Shown: positions 19,501-25,161 of the stretch, piece by piece
How the letters are laid out: each line of letters opens with the position of its first letter
Numbering within the stretch: the stretch's first letter is position 1
IMG/VR virus record: IMGVR_UViG_3300010430_000076
Coordinates: 1-47,702 of that record
From: a virus
Strand: one strand, 5' to 3'
Length of the DNA stretch: 47,702 nt
Notes under the pieces: generated by a model
What the model was told of the DNA's origin: nothing
The model's input: the letters and a program-made list of their open reading frames with translations, nothing else
Database searches by the model: none
Made by a program: the position numbers and the translations under genes

Positions 19501-20006
19501 TTCTCAAGGCGCTGTGCCGCGCTCTGGCGCTCACCCAGCCACGCCTCATCACCAAACGGGTCGAAATCCTCCAGACGGCGCTCAGGGGCCGCCTGAGCCG
19601 GCTTTTCCCAGACTTTCTTGTAGTTCTTGGTGAACCAGTCAGCCTCTTCGCCGCTGTCGAACTCTAGGTATTCGCCGGACTTTATGGCGTGCCGGAACGC
19701 ATCGCTGCCGTCGCGCTGGAGCAGCTGACCGTCACTTTCCTGCGTAATGTTGGGGTAGGCGATATAGCGGCCGTCCTGCTCACCCCAGCTCATCAGGTGC
19801 GAGCTGCGGGTGCCGTCGCCGTTATCGATCGATGGGTATTTGTTTGGCTCGAGGATTCGGTGAACAAAGTTCTTGTCGGCATTGTTCTCCAGAAGGCCCC
19901 TGACTTTCAGGGTGTCTGGGTCCTCAACGAAATCAGGCGCGTCAGTGCGCGCCGGTGTGATCTGCGGGCCGTCCCAGCCCGGGTCCTCGAAAGGGTCGTA
20001 TGCCAT
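7518..20006 (-). CDS. Giant polyvalent protein, probable ejected virion protein (4162 residues)
   Basis: This is a single uninterrupted frame of 4162 codons. The N-terminal part (about 45-137) has FVHRILEP, GRYIAYPNI and EADWFTKNYKKVW, a pattern of ejected or internal phage proteins. Residues about 180-510 are Gly/Ala-rich and amphipathic; 510-1250 are acidic coiled coil and low-complexity linkers. Later come a VVSAEEVIQIAGLVLVKNP domain (about 1640-1860), a zincin with HEVFGH at 1966-1971, three ART-like modules (about 2170-3112), and an LPD38-type region to the end. Domains are joined by [LF]QA[RK] motifs. It is the last late gene, after other internal proteins. Injection into the host with the DNA is inferred, by analogy with known polyvalent proteins. 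Confidence 0.9.
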   Translation of the reverse strand: MAYDPFEDPGWDGPQITPARTDAPDFVEDPDTLKVRGLLENNADKNFVHRILEPNKYPSIDNGDGTRSSHLMSWGEQDGRYIAYPNITQESDGQLLQRDGSDAFRHAIKSGEYLEFDSGEEADWFTKNYKKVWEKPAQAAPERRLEDFDPFGDEAWLGERQSAAQRLEKPNDGKMSDLVSDWGVGSGQFAKAVGWALDQVGAERAADFVNEAGDSAVEYWFDKYSEEAKHEATSDFLNVNPDGSWDVNWSKIPRMAGQALPGTVAGMGGGMVITKGLQLAANPFGRAILKNAVDRAAVTKAAAGTKHLEFYKRVAGAGADQARKKLIRVDRALGVVGAGAGEGIVGGMMGGHNTYERVMKADPQLMWENERFQEVFASAEGMEPMERLQYASHVVATELAQEVGSMVAATTGLLGAPMGAMTGPLWGGSVASLARTRLGSLALGGIGETLQEGAQSAAESLLGNMAFQQINPDQEITEGLLEDVTSGMAAGSAMGAVFGFSSPETDIEGEHAQREENQEQDFVLQAAARAVDAGADRDGAEAIARRALTPDEDGNLDLQPEEAVKILRALEIESRLRSEAQRKQAAAKESAAQKEAEQPAESVSETSEDSTPAELGEQPDDQDDGEPPPPGGGGLGGDFQARLEKAEAGLQSGEFEDMENVASSASTAEEIGAVRKALEEAGYDPDDGWGLSEAPTEAQETVGADQQGQSFEDKLAEAMEPLKSDDVIGDIDFTKIDKLAAEAKTPEERRAIEEALEAESYDPADWTDVFSIEPPSNEEVAEQAAAQQKARNREQLEQNYQKAREQAELIKAHLSLGNDPLGVGEDVMKRDLGINEGEADQIHQQMVILEGQEAADKWREDQEALLSETIDIAMNSTAREEGAADADLAGQEQAAEETDGILSKLAQQMEPESNTEASQETPEPVAEPESQPEEASQEASTEGPVDEEFFAQVKAAIKANDVAAMDALYERYKEDEEALENEGFWDLLMLRRDAHQANEDNKAAGPSAGYGAKGIPKKYLTGEPTQELYNALEAYTGDKEEAAWRYGDSPSVDTNTEEARESEIAALNSLLEAISLQLDLENEIEENGQRAAFDEAIARQQQKAKAEKAAAKKAEKEVAEKPRKDYEAAEQKAQELSREVLEVEEVVARREANGEDAAEYKEELAELQADLAAARSEANRLYEETGGDPEERYGFQQDTEEAPADTDDVLTPAEMKKARDSVEKAVAELAAMDDSAPDNQDNSDYMNERIHLFRMIANAIRKAGKLRPMNWLVDAQAEQQKNDLFMSARTQERLQELFDDADKPVYKPAMLGQGDKATTTSGRLTSAFPKIDMNSSQKITNSLKRVEKWLQKEAIAEAKARDDDMNLAGFESENGRLPQATKDAMNLYLFGHELGPEESAVTRSGKDDFANRAGLHSKRAPLQARGAPETSIPLNANQIEAVEWALGTMEEFWDPDKGAEAEGVEANDLEPPDSWTLPRVENGRLILSDWNEVNEDMAYRIRENLVDMAEENTVDGPLDERHRKAGYISRQKMTALEKAYTQLADKITAAMRTPLQAAAAPDPAILKEMNEHRGRLFGGAYGWGELVRAAKDAPKRKMIALARTRYNELRQQVGLEPITDWKQKIPNDHPVAPRAPLQARRVDMPFNEVTKRVKPVQDAVGRLERGEITQEQYDNIVNRAKPFEPYEKVPDMASDQEIAEALDKNKVPHINKPHDLPAGEAVSLRLDIPAYSRHGRWVVTVHKKSGGSTAGKRIGYTAYGSVTGAAFAAPEQGALKIAKGAAKGPIARIEGAWQPMSRLQARQRAEQAMKDPDWIQVGYDPERHSFFWNRENGRPVVSAEEVIQIAGLVLVKNPVYGSRRAALFQQGAAEQEGSGQEQQPPKRKGLTVEQVMKFTARLRAVMGNLVTFKIVQSPDDLPASARWDPVNRVFMDVSRTEGLWLPGTRTEYLIADNLRDQDHAVQIALHEVFGHLGLESQPEFKDLFDMVRNLYNTKNKRIMALAAIVMERQGKRPGEVGGIEAGSDTHILEIIALAVELGIDKRLINKVRAAVRAFLRRLGIMQGFSDKEVDQLILTGMRKYEQRAQAVNSLLAGAGVASVLNDPDASLQALSDALDRITDYQMGRLDHINNLQDQIDSIKQDPRYQDGMPDDAARELADLEAELDRVALHAKAYHAGPHQFDRFNMDAVGTGEGVQAYGHGLYFSMVPGVAKRFLPRDLDIEKRYFDKNQAAAFNENYLEAEMWERAMMHESPDELEEIYADSSDEYREAAEKVANEMRAMGRKGALYEVEISDEAIAKMLDWDAPLGDQPEIKAALQRAAVKIGRPDMAKTLQDKETGGAAYVYLTGAIGDSQLADKGYPSGQPGQKRVISEALNEEGVPGITYVDSETMASGEAATNIVLFDADLAKVKTRNGEPVRTPLQAKTFHGSYIHDLITKGVDLTFVGTGQGAQMLGWGFYTSSHSPIANHHRPRGDGIDNNVIEINGGRWLASDLLDYVSRERQAASDRVRELSEDAEEIAEELRLKIYYENPVGQAALKKRLADINAEIDIERENSRMAVPELDALYSAARGGSVEYGIESWQAKLDELSDIDREAGEIGLLALVAKVQGYRREKLKKGIAFLKGLEGKVQIIKNAGRPGSLVEVEVPDDSEMLHWDLPLDQQPDSVLEAIQKIPAEIWKAIDEGLENSFMNTMSDALDSYLGHHFYRALENDYVHEALPDRVELSGVVSDWTAGTRTDKHVSLWLGTIGIPGIKARAERLSREGSPHSNYVTWDQSRINVTNEISSRQDIGEVNKPEALLRTPLQARAWHGSTMTGIERLMLKYIGNGTGIQAAGWGLYATDSKEYADETYRGRAMGRGTAFWDQYRIKIKYRGREYSSDQLTRMIGKANNRGDDTSAQVYGVLRSLGHQMSVDPENETRVRERIMEQYGITKEGAEQTRKILQDTKVVIPARPIKPGSLLELDVPEEHELLNWDAPLGSQAGKKMQSAAIRANLEKLRNWLDALGHLETLERAVGKDFWNMSGELLYRGMAGLAMEKRLQRPGSGMDSAIWNVIGRYVKDKNYGAAVFFAQKTVSLTLLDFGIPGHFGQGNAAAPNARVYVIWDEDLIKVTGREEGELDERTPAFAKVAPIGARHISAEERGIMDAALDDPLSMLRLQEFIEDPMNSDKLDTFVRRLTEIGSAYGDPADYDDEPKNPQAAAVRSIMMAAESVMFERYGMGKPNLKTAEAAMKEIARELTSKEFAEKNRRPMHSVFHRQRALGDAQSEAIIDRWMDKPREDYTLMDRLRALVAKVLQIDKVAVKQAILDSAASLAELEREVYGEILDASVSPYKAVLATRNISSVMTGVMLAGVPVYLDGSFQAKKGRKGIIEIFRPLTTHEEGNLMHLWEAYAVALRGRELLAQGKEFMKYDGQLADIEKIIKAGQKYKTADGKILFDEVHKQWLKFNNEVLDLAVSAGVLNSSERELWRNNSYVPFYRSVEEFEFPELYQSVTGRKPTGKGGGVADAASRIYKYKGSERRFGHVFENMIMNTTYLIDASFRNVAMQRIAEAYEDVALFRVPKRTEAIKIGEDQLDRALEKMGYTREEIEDMEEDERESYALFFRKVAPEGPDIVSVLVGGDRQYFRVEDPLLLRTLQGIGTQRADNVMSLFRGAKTTLTTFVTADPAFMLANFMRDTMAAFVQSEAGLVPTDSIKGLKKAWDEDEDMISLMLAGAGGGGFYDTNPEDVRELLTHRLPKGQVDTFMNSVVSPKGWWRFWRRVGNASEQANRVATFKRVRDAGGSVAEAAYQARDVLNFTMSGDHRVIQFLIGSVPFMNARIQGLYRMGRAYENNRKAFLTKGLSLMMVTLALLWRNWDNEDYELLPEWDKDLYWHIWIGRDQENGVKGEHFRIPKPFEHGAIFATIPERIWRKASGRDPWNVVKERGLAMLMDTMAFNPVPQLAKPVAELWANKDFFRKQPIVGIAQQGRVPEDQYSPWTSETARVMGKELPDWLPDAMRSPQRLEHLVRAYFGTTGSYLLSMSDVAARGVFGLEDRPTKDIRDYPVIKRFWRNPDPRSTKYSSQLYNMTEEANSIYRSLNARKSAGLIDGARELLGENQSKLMVRKQLNDLVSEVRKVNGEIKKVYASALTDDEKQRRLIVLTNRRNEIMSRVAPLSEHF
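7800..9450 (-). other. LPD38-type C-terminal region of the giant protein
   Basis: From about residue 3520, the sequence has RRFGHVFENMIMNT, then TLTTFVTADPAFMLANFMRD, SEQANRVATFKRVRDAGGS, GSVPFMNARIQGLYRM, a hydrophobic helix (GLSLMMVTLALLW) and GEHFRIPKPFEHGAIFATIP. This reads as the large polyvalent protein-associated domain 38, usually C-terminal in such proteins. Its function is not known; a membrane-contact role is suggested by the hydrophobic helix. Confidence 0.65.
10669..11588 (-). other. ADP-ribosyltransferase-like module 3 of the giant protein
   Basis: This module covers about residues 2807-3113. It follows PLQAR directly with AWHGSTMTG, then GNGTGIQAAGWGLYAT, LLNWDAPLGSQ, and ends GIPGHFGQG...VYVIWDEDLIKV. 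All landmark motifs of modules 1 and 2 are present, with divergent sequence between them. Confidence 0.7.
11667..12740 (-). other. ADP-ribosyltransferase-like module 2 of the giant protein
   Basis: This module covers about residues 2423-2780. It follows PLQAK directly with TFHGSYIHD, then GTGQGAQMLGWGFYTS, an inserted charged helical region, MLHWDLPLDQQPD, and an end GIPGI...NYVTWD. It shares every landmark with module 1 but is longer, through a helical insert around 12200-12500. Confidence 0.7.
12781..13496 (-). other. ADP-ribosyltransferase-like module 1 of the giant protein
   Basis: This module covers about residues 2171-2409. It begins YHAGPHQFDRF, followed by GTGEGVQAYGHGLYF, the pattern of the polyvalent-protein ART fold, with His2174 and the Tyr of GLYF in the places of an H-Y-E type active site. 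Later it has MLDWDAPLGDQPE and ends GVPGITYVD...NIVLFDADL. It is the most complete-looking of the three modules. Confidence 0.75.
13780..14330 (-). other. Zincin-like metallopeptidase domain of the giant protein
   Basis: This domain covers about residues 1893-2076. A strand-rich lead (TFKIVQSPDDLPASARWDP) is followed by YLIADNL, then LHEVFGHLGLE with His1966, Glu1967 and His1971 (an HExxGH spacing, one longer than HExxH), and DTHILEIIALAVELG, whose Glu could be the third ligand. The same arrangement recurs in other phage polyvalent proteins. It could process this protein or a host target; which is not visible. Confidence 0.65.
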
Positions 20007-20035
20007 AGTTTTATGGCGGGACCTGCCTTGTTCAC

Positions 20036-21262
20036 TTAGCGCTGAGCTGCGCCTCTGCCGCGGGGCCGGGTGTTGCTGTTCTGCCTGATCAGCGGCTTCA
20101 CATCACCTCCAACAATCCGCGCAAATTCTCGCTCAGTCCAATCGTCCAGCAGTGCCCCGCTCATTCCTTGTGCTTTTCCTTGTTCACGAATGTAGTCCAT
20201 CACGGCCTTGCGTGCGCGTACCGATTCCGGAGCCGGTGGCCGCACTCGACCCTGCGCAGTCTTGCGAGGGCCGCTGTCCGTAGCCATGTAGTCGTTCAAC
20301 AGCTTCGCCAGATCGGCATCAGTTTCTGGGCTCAGTGTAATGTTTTCTGCTCCAGCGCGCGCCTGCTTCTGCCGGGCCCGCTTGTTCTGCATGCGCTTGC
20401 CACGGCCGGCAAAGGTGTTATCTCCGCTCACGGTCTGGGCCGCAGTGCCGCCTCCCTTTTCGCGGAGCTTCTCTGCGGCATACTCGTCTGAATCATAGTT
20501 AAGCTGCTGGTCGCCGCTGGCGACGCGCTCACGAGCCGCCACGAAATCCGGGTCCTGAGTGTCTGGCGGAACCGGCCGGCGCTTCTTGCCGCCGCCCTGC
20601 GCCTGTCGGACCTCGCCAGAAAACGAGCTCCAGTCCTGATTCGCTAGATGCTGTGCTGAGCGCCTTGGTATCCCTGCCTGCTCGTAGTAAAGCGCCAGAT
20701 CGGCGGGCGACTCAAGCCCAATATAACCGGCCGAGACCTGTGCAACAGCATGGCGGCGGGTGGCCGCATGTCTGGCCTTGCGGCGCTCGCGCTCGTTGCT
20801 GTCAAATTCTGGTGTGCCTTTTTTCCACAGGTTCTCTGTGGCATTAGTTTTGAATGTTTCGTCAATTCCGTTCAGCTCGTCGCGCAGATCAAGCTGACTG
20901 TCGTAAATGTCCGAAGCAAGCAGCCGGCCGTTGCTGCCACTACCGCGGCCAGAGCCCTCTCCGTAGCGCTGACCACCAAGCGCCAACTCGTGGGCCTGCT
21001 CGTCCTCGCGCACATAATCGTCGCGGCGGGCCTGTCCGGCCTTGGCGTCGCCCTCGAGCTTGCCGGCGTGCGTGGTCTCGTCCTTGCGGAGCCGGCTGGC
21101 GTTTCCCTGCCGGAGCATTGTGCGGTTGTGCTCAATAGCGGCCTGCTTCTCGCGCCACGAGCGGTCCTCGGCGTTTTCCTCGCGCTGGAAGTGGCGGTCT
21201 CCGAGTCGGCCAAGGCCTTCGCCGGCCACCAGTAGCGCTTTGCCTAGCTGCTCATTGCTCAC
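20036..21262 (-). CDS. Probable internal virion protein
   Basis: This 408-residue protein starts MSNEQLGKALLVAGEGLGRL. It is highly charged (Arg, Glu, Gln), mostly helical, with Gly/Ser linkers (GEGSGRGSGSNGR) and a basic C-terminus (NTRPRGRGAAQR). No enzyme motif. The position immediately before the giant gene and after other Ala-rich proteins is that of internal/ejection proteins in podoviruses, which is the basis of the call. Confidence 0.6.
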   Translation of the reverse strand: MSNEQLGKALLVAGEGLGRLGDRHFQREENAEDRSWREKQAAIEHNRTMLRQGNASRLRKDETTHAGKLEGDAKAGQARRDDYVREDEQAHELALGGQRYGEGSGRGSGSNGRLLASDIYDSQLDLRDELNGIDETFKTNATENLWKKGTPEFDSNERERRKARHAATRRHAVAQVSAGYIGLESPADLALYYEQAGIPRRSAQHLANQDWSSFSGEVRQAQGGGKKRRPVPPDTQDPDFVAARERVASGDQQLNYDSDEYAAEKLREKGGGTAAQTVSGDNTFAGRGKRMQNKRARQKQARAGAENITLSPETDADLAKLLNDYMATDSGPRKTAQGRVRPPAPESVRARKAVMDYIREQGKAQGMSGALLDDWTEREFARIVGGDVKPLIRQNSNTRPRGRGAAQR

Positions 21263-21963
21263 GATGGCAGCCCCGGCAGACCCTGCTCCTGCTGTGGGGC
21301 GGGGGTCTCGTTCTGGTAGTTGCCGTTGGCCGCAATACCCGCAACAGCCTCCTGAAAGTTGGGGGCCAGCTGGCCGGAATCGGCCTCTTTACCGATCTGC
21401 ATGGCCAGCACGTTCTCGGCTTCACGCATGTACTCGTCACGATCACCGGAGTTCAGCATGTCCTCACCACGCATTCTGTTGGTTTCAGCAAAGGCTAGTT
21501 CAACAACCTCCTGATATTCGGGGCTGCCCTCCTTCATTTCCATGATGCCAGCCGCAGAGCCGACCTCCATGATGATGTTGATCTGCTCGTCCTGAGCGTG
21601 ATACACGGCATCTGCCATCAGTTCCACGCCTGCCTGCTCGGCGGCATGCTCAATCTGGTCGGCTATAGCGCGGTGGGCCCGGGCCACGTTGACGTATAGC
21701 GGGTCGCCGGTCTTGTTGAGCCGCTTCGCGATCTGGGCGTTGCCCTTCTCGCTGTAGGCAAATTCTGCGAACTGGCCGACGATCTGGTTATACATCATCT
21801 GCTCTTCTGGTGAGACCTGATCATCGCCCATGGGCTCCATGCCCGGCGGTACTCCGGTGGCGCGCGCTTCCGCGGCAGTGCCGCCAACTAGCGGCTTGGG
21901 CTCGGCGACAGCTTCTTGAGCCTGTCCCGGGGTTGCTGCATCAGGCTTTACGAGCGGTTTCAT
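21259..21963 (-). CDS. Hypothetical protein of the internal virion gene cluster
   Basis: This 234-residue protein has a Pro/Ala-rich N-terminus, then acidic helices (QMMYNQIVGQFAEFAYSEK and QIEHAAEQAGVELMADAVYH), and ends in a Gln/Pro-rich tail. It overlaps both neighbours by 1-4 bases. It is not recognised; gene order suggests a structural or ejection role. Confidence 0.6.
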   Translation of the reverse strand: MKPLVKPDAATPGQAQEAVAEPKPLVGGTAAEARATGVPPGMEPMGDDQVSPEEQMMYNQIVGQFAEFAYSEKGNAQIAKRLNKTGDPLYVNVARAHRAIADQIEHAAEQAGVELMADAVYHAQDEQINIIMEVGSAAGIMEMKEGSPEYQEVVELAFAETNRMRGEDMLNSGDRDEYMREAENVLAMQIGKEADSGQLAPNFQEAVAGIAANGNYQNETPAPQQEQGLPGLPS

Positions 21964-22865
21964 TATCCGTACCTCGTGACCTCAGATTTAATCAGGGGCT
22001 GCACGCCGGTGTCCATCATTACGGGGGCCGGCATAGGCTTCGCCTTCGCGGCCTGTGGAACACCGGCTGTTGCCGCTGCTGATGAGCTGTAAGGATTACC
22101 GTCAGGGGCTGTTGGGGCATACGACGTTCCGCCACCGCCACCCTCGCTACCATAGAACGAGCCCCGGAATTTCGCGCGGGCCTCGTACTCTTCGTCAATA
22201 CTCGGCTGCATAAATGCACCAACTGCCTGCAGGCCGGTTGATGCCAACAGCAGTTTGTCGCTGGTGGACATGCCGGCGTTAACTGCGACCCCACCACCAC
22301 CGGCCCCACCACCACCGACCGCTCCGCCAGTGACGCCGTTGCTCGCCAGAACAGAGCTGGTCTCAGATGCCGTGCCCAGCGACACACCGCCATCTAGGGT
22401 TGCTGTGGCGGCCTGTCCGGCCGCTTCCACCGCGCCGGGAGCCGCGCCCACAGAACCCATGCTGCCTACTGCAGCGCTTGCGTTAGCAGCGCCGGCCGCT
22501 GCCTCGATTGCGGCTGCATTACCAAGCATGGCCGTTGATACTGATGCGCCTGTCGCAACTGATGCGCCACTGGCCAGACCGCCACCCAAACCAATGTTGG
22601 CTGCGGCCTGACTAAAGATTCCGGCACCCGCCACACCATTAGCAGCGAAGCCCGGAGCCGATGCGATCATAGGGGCCGCCGCCGGCATAAACGATAGCGC
22701 CACCCCGAATGTGAAGTAGGCCGCCACCGCCATCACCACTACCTTCGCGATAGCTGGCAGGGCTTTCAGAACCCTCTTGAACACTTTGCCGACACCCTTG
22801 ACAACCTTCTTGATGCCTTTGCCGACAGCTTTAACTCCCCGTTTTACGAAGTCGCCGATTCCCAT
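21963..22865 (-). CDS. Membrane-active-looking Ala/Gly-rich virion protein
   Basis: This 300-residue protein starts with a cationic amphipathic segment, MGIGDFVKRGVKAVGKGIKK, that continues as VVKGVGKVFKRVLKALPAI and then a hydrophobic helix (VVVMAVAAYFTFGVALSFM). Residues about 70-200 are almost only Ala, Gly, Ser and Val, and then GGGGAGGGG. The N-terminus resembles a membrane-lytic peptide, fitting a protein that inserts in or crosses the host membrane during DNA ejection. ATG 22865 has AAGGAGG six bases upstream, a strong site despite a 35-base overlap with the upstream gene. Confidence 0.65.
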   Translation of the reverse strand: MGIGDFVKRGVKAVGKGIKKVVKGVGKVFKRVLKALPAIAKVVVMAVAAYFTFGVALSFMPAAAPMIASAPGFAANGVAGAGIFSQAAANIGLGGGLASGASVATGASVSTAMLGNAAAIEAAAGAANASAAVGSMGSVGAAPGAVEAAGQAATATLDGGVSLGTASETSSVLASNGVTGGAVGGGGAGGGGVAVNAGMSTSDKLLLASTGLQAVGAFMQPSIDEEYEARAKFRGSFYGSEGGGGGTSYAPTAPDGNPYSSSAAATAGVPQAAKAKPMPAPVMMDTGVQPLIKSEVTRYG

Positions 22866-23319
22866 GGCTGGCCTCCTTTGTCATTGTGAATACGTGGGCA
22901 GCTTTTGTCATGCCGTTGCCCGTGTAGCACACGTCGTAACGATCATCCGTGATCTGGTGCGCTATGCCCAGCGTAACAACGGCAACAGCAGGTATCGACC
23001 ACGCCCAGTCCAACAGATCGGCTACCAGCAAGGTGCCAGCCTCGTCAGACGAAAAACTCAACATGGGCGCTACAACGCCCTTTTTACTCCCGGAGAACCA
23101 AAGTCGCTGAGCCTGAGCCATGGCGGCTCCGACGATCTTCTCGCCGTCAGTCGCGACCACGAGCCGGGCCATCTTGTTCGAGATCGCATACCGAAACGTG
23201 CTCATGACCTCGAGCTTCTGGGCCGAAATGCCCTGATAGGGGCTCACGCCCTTGGCGTTCTCCAGAAACTGGAACAGGTTAAACAGGTCCGATTCACTGG
23301 CTTTGCGTACTGTGATCAT
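22831..23319 (-). CDS. GNAT-like acetyltransferase-fold protein
   Basis: This 162-residue protein begins ITVRKASESDLFNLFQFLEN, the beta1-alpha1 pattern of GNAT folds, then RLVVATDGEKIVGAAMAQAQ (beta2-beta3), and VVTLGIAHQ followed by TGNGMTKAAHVFTM near the end. The usual Q/R-x-x-G-x-G/A acetyl-CoA loop is not clear, so it may be a non-catalytic GNAT fold. GNAT-like proteins often sit between tail and internal-protein genes in podoviruses. The 3' end overlaps the next gene by 35 bases. Confidence 0.6.
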   Translation of the reverse strand: MITVRKASESDLFNLFQFLENAKGVSPYQGISAQKLEVMSTFRYAISNKMARLVVATDGEKIVGAAMAQAQRLWFSGSKKGVVAPMLSFSSDEAGTLLVADLLDWAWSIPAVAVVTLGIAHQITDDRYDVCYTGNGMTKAAHVFTMTKEASHGNRRLRKTGS

Positions 23320-24500
23320 CAGTTAAGCCCAAACGACGCCCGCGAGGGCATGGTGTTCTTTTTCAGCCAGCTGGACAGCGCAAACCCGTCGCGTTTCTGG
23401 TACTCCTCCTGCCAGCCGCTAAGTGCGTCCTTATAGGCTTTTTCGCGCGTCTCGGTCTCTGGGTCCGGCGGCGGCTGATAGCCCTGCTCGCGCCAGCGCG
23501 GCTCGGTGTACCCCTCCACAGAATCAGGAGACAGGGCTCGGCCGGGCCACCACGTATCATCCCAAACGCTCGACTGCTCATAGTACGAGGCCAGCAGGTC
23601 CAGATCGTCCATGTAGCGCTCCCGGGCCATATTTACAGCGTTCTGCTGCTGATCGGCTTTGAGGCCCTGAGTGCTGTAAATACCCTTAACCTCTTCGGAG
23701 AATGCGGCTTGACGCTGGGTGATGCTTGCAAGGTACTGCTGGCCATAGGCCAAAGTGCCGTTCTGGTTCATCTGCTCTAGCGTGGCCAAGTTCTCAGTGG
23801 CAGCGATCGCTGCGGCCTGCCCGGCAAGCGTGATGTTCTGGCCGCCGCGCTGGGCCGCGAGAATCATGGCCCGGCCAATGGCCTGCTCGTAGTACGGGGC
23901 CATGTCGCTGTTCCGGATGCCTTCGGGCATCAGGCTCATAGCGTCCTGCACCTGCAGGGCAACCGGTTGCGGCAGCTCCTGCATGAAATCTTCCATGGCG
24001 GCGTTATAGCTTTCGCTCGCGCCCTCGATGTTGCCCTGTACGATCTCGCGCACACGGTCCAGATTCGCCATCTGCTCGGGCGTCGGTGGGGCCACGCCCT
24101 GATCATCAGGGGCCATGGATATCTGGCTCTCTGGGGTTTCTATCCCGGGAGCAGCGCCCTGCGACTGAACGGAAGGCACGAGCGGCTTAGGTGTCTCGGG
24201 GGTCGCCGTGGCGTTCACCTGCAGCGGCTCCGGCGCACTCGTGCGAGAACTGGTGTCAGTGTCTGTTTCGCCGTAGAGCTCAGGCCGTTTTTGGTCCCTG
24301 ATGCGCGATAGTGTACGGCTGATAGGGGTCTGATCGGTGCCAGAAGGCCCCGACGAGCTGGTGGGTTCCGGGGTCTTAACGAGTGTTGGCTCCGGGCTTA
24401 CAGGGGCCTCTGGCGCACCCGTGTTGGCCGGGGCCGGGTCATTGGGCGTAATTGAGCCCAATTTCTTTTGAACCATTTTTGATGCCACTGCGCCAAGCAT
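23319..24500 (-). CDS. Structural-like hypothetical protein
   Basis: This 393-residue protein has a long Pro/Ser/Thr-rich N-terminal third (to about residue 150), then an Ala/Gln/Met-rich helical core (YYEQAIGRAMILAAQRGGQN) and a C-terminal region with WWPGRALSPDSVEGY. Neither enzyme motif nor membrane helix is visible. Its position between the lysis genes and the ejection-type genes suggests an internal or tail component. Confidence 0.6.
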   Translation of the reverse strand: MLGAVASKMVQKKLGSITPNDPAPANTGAPEAPVSPEPTLVKTPEPTSSSGPSGTDQTPISRTLSRIRDQKRPELYGETDTDTSSRTSAPEPLQVNATATPETPKPLVPSVQSQGAAPGIETPESQISMAPDDQGVAPPTPEQMANLDRVREIVQGNIEGASESYNAAMEDFMQELPQPVALQVQDAMSLMPEGIRNSDMAPYYEQAIGRAMILAAQRGGQNITLAGQAAAIAATENLATLEQMNQNGTLAYGQQYLASITQRQAAFSEEVKGIYSTQGLKADQQQNAVNMARERYMDDLDLLASYYEQSSVWDDTWWPGRALSPDSVEGYTEPRWREQGYQPPPDPETETREKAYKDALSGWQEEYQKRDGFALSSWLKKNTMPSRASFGLN

Positions 24501-24694
24501 TACCCGCTCCTGTCTCTATCATCGAAATAATACCCTAACCCGCATAACTTTCCATCACTTACGACCAACTCCTCTGCCTCTGCAGACCAGCGAGCCGTTT
24601 CCTCAAACCACTGGTGTAGAGCCGCGCTAACAAGCTTGACCTGATCTGGGGCTACATTCTTAACCTTGAGGCCAGTGTCCGCAACCCGCGACAT
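24500..24694 (-). CDS. Small hypothetical protein
   Basis: This 64-residue protein is mainly one amphipathic helix (VKLVSAALHQWFEETARWSA) and ends YYFDDRDRSG. Its stop overlaps the next start by one base. No recognised domain. Confidence 0.55.
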   Translation of the reverse strand: MSRVADTGLKVKNVAPDQVKLVSAALHQWFEETARWSAEAEELVVSDGKLCGLGYYFDDRDRSG

Positions 24695-24695
24695 A

Positions 24696-25148
24696 TCAAA
24701 ACAGCCGGCTTAGCCAGCTGGCCTCCGCGCTTCCCGTGATGATCGCCTTCTTATCGTCACTGCGCTTTTTCACATACCCGAGATAGCCGGCACCAAATAG
24801 CACGTAGAGCTCGCGGGGCAGAGACTCGAGGTAGGCCTTCATCCCGGCCGAGGCCGATTTAACCTCCTCTGGGTACCAGACCCCGAGTATCCCGAAGGGG
24901 ATGGCCAGCAGGATAAAGACGTACATCACATACAGGAATGTTGGCCGGGCCCGGGAGGTCCACGGGTCCTTTGACTGGGCCTCGATGGTGATCGCCTTGA
25001 GCTGGTTCTCTTGCTCGCGGAACTCCCCGTCCTGCGCCATTTTGGCCAGCTCGAGCTTGGCGGCCTGCCGATCGGCGGCATCCGGCACGACCTTATCGAT
25101 CAGCTTGCTGCCGGCCTCTAGTATTGTTCCTATCACTGGTACACCCAT
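24696..25148 (-). CDS. Holin, 3TM gene-transfer-release type
   Basis: This 150-residue protein begins with an amphipathic segment, then Ala/Gln-rich helices leading to DPWTSRARPTFLYVMYVFIL, the signature I associate with the 3TM holin family (W-T-S-R-ARP before the first strong membrane helix, about 70-90). A second hydrophobic segment follows (about 112-124), ending in YVKKRSDDKK. The holin would permeabilise the inner membrane at lysis. The M15 endolysin two genes upstream completes the cassette. Confidence 0.8.
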   Translation of the reverse strand: MGVPVIGTILEAGSKLIDKVVPDAADRQAAKLELAKMAQDGEFREQENQLKAITIEAQSKDPWTSRARPTFLYVMYVFILLAIPFGILGVWYPEEVKSASAGMKAYLESLPRELYVLFGAGYLGYVKKRSDDKKAIITGSAEASWLSRLF

Positions 25149-25161
25149 GGGCCATACTCCA

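Noticed and set aside
7518-20006. A 3C-like cysteine protease to explain LQA sites
   Set aside because: I looked for a chymotrypsin-like His/Cys pattern in the giant protein and neighbours and saw none; only zincin-like sites are evident.
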